From NCBI RefSeq assembly GCF_027921845.1, contig NZ_BSEN01000006.1, positions 101,480-165,479 of the forward strand: a stretch of 64,000 nt of DNA, read 5' to 3'. The first letter of the stretch is position 1, and each line of letters starts with the position of its first letter. This stretch comes from Leifsonia poae (GTDB lineage Bacteria > Actinomycetota > Actinomycetes > Actinomycetales > Microbacteriaceae). Positions 59,767-64,000 of the stretch are shown piece after piece. Under the pieces are notes generated by a model. That model was not told where the DNA came from. It did no database searches and worked only from the letters and a program-made list of their open reading frames with translations. A program made the translations under genes and the position numbers.

Positions 59767-60378
59767 TCAGCGCGCGCGGTACTCGCTGTCGAGCATCGCG
59801 TAGACCGCGGTGTCGCCCCACTCGCCCTTGAAGATCTCGTTCTGGCGCAGCAGCGCCTCCTGGCGCATCCCGAGCCGTTCGCAGAGCCGGGCCGACGCCT
59901 CGTTGCGGGCGTCGAGCTGGGCGAACACGCGGTGGGCGCCGAGCGTGCCGAAGCAGACCGCCAGCACCGCCTCCGCCGCTTCGGTCGCGTAACCGCGCCC
60001 GTGCACGGCCGGGTGGAAGACCCAGCCGACCTCGACCTGTCCGTGCTCCGCGCTCTTCAGGAAGATGCTCATGTCGCCGATGACCCGGCCGTGGCCGCCC
60101 TCGGGATCGGGCAGCTCGACGGCGTAGATGAGCCCGTCGCCGTCTTCGGCGAGGTGGTTCATCGCGATGCGCTTCTTGAGGTGCTTGGCCGACTCCTCGT
60201 GGTCGTGCACCTCCCAGTAGAGGTAGCGCACGACGTCTTTGCGCTTCTGGTACTCGTGCACGTCGTCGAGGTCGCCCGTGTTCAGCGGACGCAGCACGAG
60301 ACGCTCGGTGCGCAACTCTTCTGCGCCGTACGGCAGGCCGATGACGCCGTGGGGATCTTCGTCAGCTCCGTTGCTCAC
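59767..60378 (-). CDS. GNAT-family N-acetyltransferase (RimJ-like)
   Basis: A 203-residue acetyltransferase. It has LRTERLVLRPLNTGDLDDVHEY, GRVIGDMSIF, VEVGWVFHPAVHGRGYATEAAEAVLAVCF (acetyl-CoA-binding P-loop, R/Q-x-x-G-x-G/A) and GAHRVFAQLDARNEASARLCERLGM. These place it with the RimJ/RimL-type group. GTG 60378 follows AGGAGGA by 6 bp. Substrate unknown; it may acetylate a ribosomal protein or small amine. Confidence 0.9.
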   Translation of the reverse strand: MSNGADEDPHGVIGLPYGAEELRTERLVLRPLNTGDLDDVHEYQKRKDVVRYLYWEVHDHEESAKHLKKRIAMNHLAEDGDGLIYAVELPDPEGGHGRVIGDMSIFLKSAEHGQVEVGWVFHPAVHGRGYATEAAEAVLAVCFGTLGAHRVFAQLDARNEASARLCERLGMRQEALLRQNEIFKGEWGDTAVYAMLDSEYRAR

Positions 60379-60398
60379 TGTTCCTCCTGGGTTCGTGG

Positions 60399-60432
60399 TC
60401 AGGATGCGGCGGTTGCGATCAGGATGCGGCGG
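60399..60432 (-). repeat. Direct repeat spanning the hemA stop codon
   Basis: TCAGGATGCGGCGG occurs at 60399-60412 and 60419-60432, period 20. The second copy contains the complement of the hemA TGA (60419-60421). Confidence 0.85.
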
Positions 60433-61720
60433 ACTCGTCGCCGACCGCGCGCAGGCGTGGAGCCGCGACATCGTCGACGTCGAGCCCGAACAGCGTGTTC
60501 GCGGCGTCGACGACGCTCTGCGCCCCGCCGGAGCGGGCGAGCTCCCTGGCGCGCACCGACGGGGTGTGCAGCAGCACGCCGGCGAGGTGACGCAGCGCGG
60601 CCTCCGTCTGCTCACTGGAGTCGCCGCGGGCCCGTGCGCGCTCGATCTCGGCGTCGAGCACGTCGAACACGTGCGAGCGCAACGCGATCAGCGCCGGCGT
60701 CACCGACTGCTCGGCGGACTGCGCAGCGAACTCGGCGGCGGCGGCGTCGACGATCAGCCGGGCATCCTGTGCGGCGTTGAGCTCTTCGAGCGGGGCGTGC
60801 CGACTGATGGTCTCGAGGTCGAGCAGCTCGGCGCCGCGCAGCTGCGCGACGGCCGGATCGACGTTGCGCGGCAGACCGAGGTCGATCACCAGGCGCCGCT
60901 CGAGCGCTCCGGGGAGGCTCATCGCCTCGGTGAGCTGGGCAGCGGTGAGGATGGGGTCGGTGGCGGCGCTGCAGGTGACCACGAGGTCACTGCCGGCGAG
61001 CGCGGCGACGAGGTCGGCCGCTTCGACGGGCACGATCTCGTGGGAGAGCGCGAACTTGGCCGCGCGGCCGGACGGGGAGAAGACCCGCACGTCGACGACC
61101 CCGCGGTCGCGCAGCGCTGCGAGGCTCGCCCCGGCGTAGGCGCCCGTTCCCACCAGGAGCACGCGGGTGGCCGCCCAGTCGGTGACGCGGCTCTCGGCAA
61201 GGTCGAGTCCGAGGCGCACGAGCGACCGGCCGGCAGTGGTGATGCCCGTGCGGTTCTTCACGCCGCGCGACGTGCGCGAGGCGCCCTGGAAGAGTCGTTC
61301 GAGGTCGTGGGTGACCGTGCCGGCGGTGCGGGCCGACTCCAGTGCGCGGCGCACCTGACCGGCGATCTCGCCTTCGCCGACCACGACGGACTCGAGCCCG
61401 CTCGACACCGAGAACAGGTGCTCGGCGACGCCCTGGTCGCAGATCACCGTGCTGGATGCGCGCAGCTCGTCGGCGTCGACACCGGATGCGGCGCTCACGG
61501 CCTCGATCACAGTCTCGGCCGAGACGGCGACGGCGGCGGTCAACGGCTCGTCGACGTCGAGGTAGGCCTCGAAGCGATTGCAGGTCGCGAGGACCACGGA
61601 TCCGCTGATGACTTCGCTGTGCTCGGCGAGCGCGGCCTTCACGGCCGGAGCGCGACGCTCGAGCCGTTCGAGAAGGTCGAAGTCCGCAGTGCGGTGGCTC
61701 GACGAGAAGCAAAGAAGCAC
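60419..61720 (-). CDS. hemA: Glutamyl-tRNA reductase
   Basis: First committed step of C5-pathway tetrapyrrole synthesis: reduces glutamyl-tRNA to glutamate-1-semialdehyde with NADPH. The 433-residue protein has the catalytic Cys47 in [37 protein letters not shown], the NADPH site [21 protein letters not shown] and [15 protein letters not shown] 61720 leads directly into the N-terminal domain. Divergent from hemE-hemG, so heme genes share a control region. Confidence 0.95.
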   Translation of the reverse strand: MLLCFSSSHRTADFDLLERLERRAPAVKAALAEHSEVISGSVVLATCNRFEAYLDVDEPLTAAVAVSAETVIEAVSAASGVDADELRASSTVICDQGVAEHLFSVSSGLESVVVGEGEIAGQVRRALESARTAGTVTHDLERLFQGASRTSRGVKNRTGITTAGRSLVRLGLDLAESRVTDWAATRVLLVGTGAYAGASLAALRDRGVVDVRVFSPSGRAAKFALSHEIVPVEAADLVAALAGSDLVVTCSAATDPILTAAQLTEAMSLPGALERRLVIDLGLPRNVDPAVAQLRGAELLDLETISRHAPLEELNAAQDARLIVDAAAAEFAAQSAEQSVTPALIALRSHVFDVLDAEIERARARGDSSEQTEAALRHLAGVLLHTPSVRARELARSGGAQSVVDAANTLFGLDVDDVAAPRLRAVGDESAAS

Positions 61721-61818
61721 CTCGAAAGCCTACGCTTGCATCCGCGGAACCTCGAATCGGATCGCACCTGCGACAAGCGCTCAGCTTTCATTCCCGGCAC
61801 TTTGACAGAATCGTCCGT

Positions 61819-62985
61819 GTGAACACCCTCGCCCCCTCCCACCCGCTCAACACGCGCACCGCGTCGGCGCGCCTCATCCGCGCCTACCAGGGGGTGCGCC
61901 AGGACGTCACACCGGTCTGGTTCATGCGCCAGGCCGGGCGGTCCCTGCCCGAGTACCGGGAGCTGCGCGTCGGCACCCGGATGCTCGACGCCTGCCTCGA
62001 TCCGGCGCTGGCCAGCGAGATCACCCTGCAGCCGGTCCGTCGCCACGGCGTGGACGCCGGCATCTTCTTCAGTGACATCGTGATCCCGTTGCGGCTCGCC
62101 GGCGTCGACGTCGACATCGTCCCCGGCAAGGGGCCGGTGCTGTCCTCCCCGGTGCGCACGGCCGACGACGTCGCCCGGCTCACCGAGATCGACGCCGCCT
62201 CGCTCACTGAGGAGACGTTCGCTCCGATCATCGAGGCCGTGCAGCTGACAACCGCCGAGCTCGGCGACACCCCCTTGATCGGTTTCGCCGGAGCGCCCTT
62301 CACGCTCGCCGCCTACCTCGTCGAGGGCGGCCCCTCGAAAGACCACATCCGCGCCCGCACGATGATGCACGCCGACCCCGAGGCGTGGGCGCAGCTCATG
62401 GCCTGGACCGCGGATGTCACCGGAGCCTTCCTACGCACGCAGGTGCTGGCGGGGGCCAGCGCCGCCCAGCTGTTCGACTCGTGGGCGGGTTCGCTCTCGC
62501 TGCACGACTACGCCGAGCACGTCGCGCCAGCGTCGATGCGCGCGCTCTCGCACGTGCGCGACCTGACGTACCAGGTGGCGGGGCGGGCCGCGGCCAGCGC
62601 GACCGGCTCCGGCGACGCAGCCGACGGCGAGACCGCCCGTGAGTCGGCGCCCGAGACCCGCAACGTTCCGATCGTGCATTTCGGCGTCGGCACCGGTGAA
62701 CTGCTCAAAGCCATGCACGAGGTCGGAGCGGACGTGCTCGGGGTCGACTACCGCATCCCGCTCGATGAGGCGAGCCGCCGCCTCGGCCATGTCGTCCCCC
62801 TGCAGGGCAACGTCGACCCGGCCATGCTGGCCGCGCCGTGGCCGGTGCTCGAGGCGCACGTGCGCGACGTGCTCGCGCGCGGCGTCGACGCCCCCGCCCA
62901 CGTGCTCAACCTCGGACACGGCGTTCCGCCGGAGACGGACCCGGCGGTGCTGACCAAGCTCGTCGAGTTCGTGCACGCGCTGTGA
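61819..62985 (+). CDS. hemE: Uroporphyrinogen decarboxylase
   Basis: Converts uroporphyrinogen III to coproporphyrinogen III. A 388-residue protein with TPVWFMRQAGRSLPEYRELR (signature 1), FFSDIVIPLRLAGVDVDIVPGKGP, GFAGAPFTLAAYLVEGG and LNLGHGVPPETDP near the C-terminus. It is longer than usual because of an insert of about 25 disordered residues (ASATGSGDAADGETARESAP, about residues 256-280). GTG 61819. It overlaps hemG by 4 bp. Confidence 0.96.
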   Translation: MNTLAPSHPLNTRTASARLIRAYQGVRQDVTPVWFMRQAGRSLPEYRELRVGTRMLDACLDPALASEITLQPVRRHGVDAGIFFSDIVIPLRLAGVDVDIVPGKGPVLSSPVRTADDVARLTEIDAASLTEETFAPIIEAVQLTTAELGDTPLIGFAGAPFTLAAYLVEGGPSKDHIRARTMMHADPEAWAQLMAWTADVTGAFLRTQVLAGASAAQLFDSWAGSLSLHDYAEHVAPASMRALSHVRDLTYQVAGRAAASATGSGDAADGETARESAPETRNVPIVHFGVGTGELLKAMHEVGADVLGVDYRIPLDEASRRLGHVVPLQGNVDPAMLAAPWPVLEAHVRDVLARGVDAPAHVLNLGHGVPPETDPAVLTKLVEFVHAL

Positions 62986-64000
62986 CAGGTTCGGACGCAG
63001 AGCAGTCGGACGCAGAGCAGTCGGGCGCAGCGCAGACGCTCGCCGACGAGCTGCGTCAGGCCGTCGAGGCCCCGCCGACCCGCGTGATCGTGATCGGGGG
63101 CGGGATGGCCGGCCTGGTCGCCGCACGCGACTGCGCCCGGCCCGGCTTCTCCGTGACCCTGCTCGAGGCGGGGGATCGGGTCGGCGGCTCCGTCGCCTCC
63201 CTCGAGATCGACGGGCTGACCGTCGACGCCGGGGCCGAGAGCTACGCGACCCGAGGCGGTCACGTGCGCGAGCTGGTCGACGAGCTCGGGCTCGGCCGCG
63301 ACGTCGTCACACCGAACCCGGCCGGCGCCTGGGTGCGGTTCGGGTCGCAGAGCGTGCCCCTGCCCAAGGCGGGGCTGCTGGGCATCCCGAGCTCGCCGCT
63401 CGCCAGCGATGTAGTGCGGGCGATCGGCTGGGCCGGCGCGTGGCGCGCGTACCTCGACCGTGTCATGCCCGTACTCAAGATCGGCACGGAGCGCAGCCTC
63501 GGCACGCTCGTGCGCAAGCGGATGGGCGCGAAGGTGCTCGAGCGTCTGGTCGCGCCGGTGGCGACCGGGGTGTACTCGGCGCGTCCGGACGACCTGGACA
63601 TCGACGTGGTCGCTCCCGGCCTCAACTCCGCCCTGACCCGGCTCGGCTCCCTGTCTGGTGCGGTCGGCGAGCTGCGGTCCAACGCCAAGGCGGGGGGTGC
63701 CGTCGAGGGCATCCGTGGTGGCATGTGGCGGCTGCCGGCCGCGCTCGCCGCCGACATCGCCGAGCGCGGAGGAGCCGTGCGCACCCAGGCCGCCGTGGCC
63801 GAACTGCTGCCCGTCGTGGCACCGGAGGAGACGGACGACGCGGTCGCCGATGGAACAACCGAAAGCGTGCTCGACGGAGCGGCCGAGGGCGACGTCGCCG
63901 CCGCTCAGGCCGACGACGCCCGCTGGGTCGTGCGGCTGACCGACGGCGAGGAGCTCCTCGCCGATGCCGTCGTCGTCGCGGTGCCCGCCTCGGCGGGGCT
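62982..64000 (+). CDS. hemG: Protoporphyrinogen/coproporphyrinogen oxidase, N-terminal part (runs off the window)
   Basis: At least 339 residues are present; the gene continues beyond the right edge. GTG start in a 4-bp overlap with hemE. After a Glu/Ala/Gln-rich leader comes the FAD motif RVIVIGGGMAGLVAARDCARPGFSVTLLEAGDRVGGSVASLEIDGLTVDAGAESYA, the opening of the HemY/CgoX family, then KAGLLGIPSSPL. The family oxidises coproporphyrinogen or protoporphyrinogen; in actinobacteria it is normally coproporphyrinogen III. Symbols hemY or cgoX are also used. The first residues contain a three-unit 15-bp repeat. Confidence 0.93.
   Translation, partial: MTGSDAEQSDAEQSGAAQTLADELRQAVEAPPTRVIVIGGGMAGLVAARDCARPGFSVTLLEAGDRVGGSVASLEIDGLTVDAGAESYATRGGHVRELVDELGLGRDVVTPNPAGAWVRFGSQSVPLPKAGLLGIPSSPLASDVVRAIGWAGAWRAYLDRVMPVLKIGTERSLGTLVRKRMGAKVLERLVAPVATGVYSARPDDLDIDVVAPGLNSALTRLGSLSGAVGELRSNAKAGGAVEGIRGGMWRLPAALAADIAERGGAVRTQAAVAELLPVVAPEETDDAVADGTTESVLDGAAEGDVAAAQADDARWVVRLTDGEELLADAVVVAVPASAG
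62991..63035 (+). repeat. In-frame 15-bp tandem repeat in the hemG leader
   Basis: TCGGACGCAGAGCAG occurs at 62991-63005 and 63006-63020, and a diverged TCGGGCGCAGCGCAG at 63021-63035. It encodes SDAEQ, SDAEQ, SGAAQ near the N-terminus, ahead of the FAD domain. Confidence 0.92.

Overview
This 64 kb window is high-GC chromosomal DNA that looks like an actinobacterium of the family Microbacteriaceae, most likely Microbacterium or a close relative. Supporting signs are the coding bias, frequent GTG starts, many 4-bp ATGA/GTGA gene overlaps, the mismatch-repair nuclease NucS, paired CrcB genes, a DUF7882-type small protein, a chaplin-like protein with an LAXTG sorting signal, and a glyS-hemA-hemE-hemG order. 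I see no rRNA, tRNA, CRISPR array, transposase or prophage module.

Layout. 1-5.3 kb: holin-like fragment, universal stress protein, two crcB genes, small enzymes, panD, and a divergent MarR/MFS pair. 5.3-8.1 kb: two secreted low-complexity surface proteins, the second with seven chaplin-like repeats and a class E sortase signal. 8.4-9.5 kb: PNPOx-like protein and META-domain lipoprotein. 9.5-17.1 kb: a mannitol PTS locus (mtlR, divergent from orphan EIIB, ptsH, ptsI, mtlA, mtlF, mtlD), so the general PTS proteins sit inside the mannitol operon. 17.2-23.8 kb: a divergent catabolic locus around a 13-bp dyad (deacylase, KDPG aldolase and PLP dehydratase-like enzyme on one side; KDG kinase, IclR regulator and RidA on the other). 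It fits breakdown of N-acetyl-D-glucosaminate through an Entner-Doudoroff-like route. 23.9-26.6 kb: SLC13 permease and an ABC ATPase. 26.7-29.4 kb: an srsABC-like phenolic-lipid operon. 29.7-33.8 kb: ParB-like small protein, lipoprotein, phosphatase, SseB-like protein, nucS and a lactonase. 33.8-42.7 kb: epoxide hydrolase/WYL regulator, MFS/LacI pair, M20 hydrolase, MATE exporter and MBL-fold hydrolase. 42.7-46.0 kb: a cyclic-di-GMP locus (RsbQ-like hydrolase overlapping a PAS-GAF-GGDEF protein, divergent from an EAL phosphodiesterase). 46.0-50.5 kb: small proteins, then an ABC exporter with its GbsR/MarR-type regulator. 50.5-58 kb: M13 peptidase, beta-lactamase-fold hydrolase, RhuM-like gene, epimerase and MprF-like protein. 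58-64 kb: glyS, GNAT acetyltransferase, and divergent hemA / hemE-hemG (the last cut by the window end).

Non-coding structure. Three families of intergenic inverted repeats recur: a CACAACTCCGGAAC family, a TCGTTTGCCA family, and one long GAGTCGGGGG hairpin. At least eight genes carry a short direct duplication that spans their own stop codon, a pattern that ordinary gene annotation does not explain. Regulators beside divergent promoters often have clear dyads next to them (MarR, IclR, WYL, LacI, GbsR/MarR).
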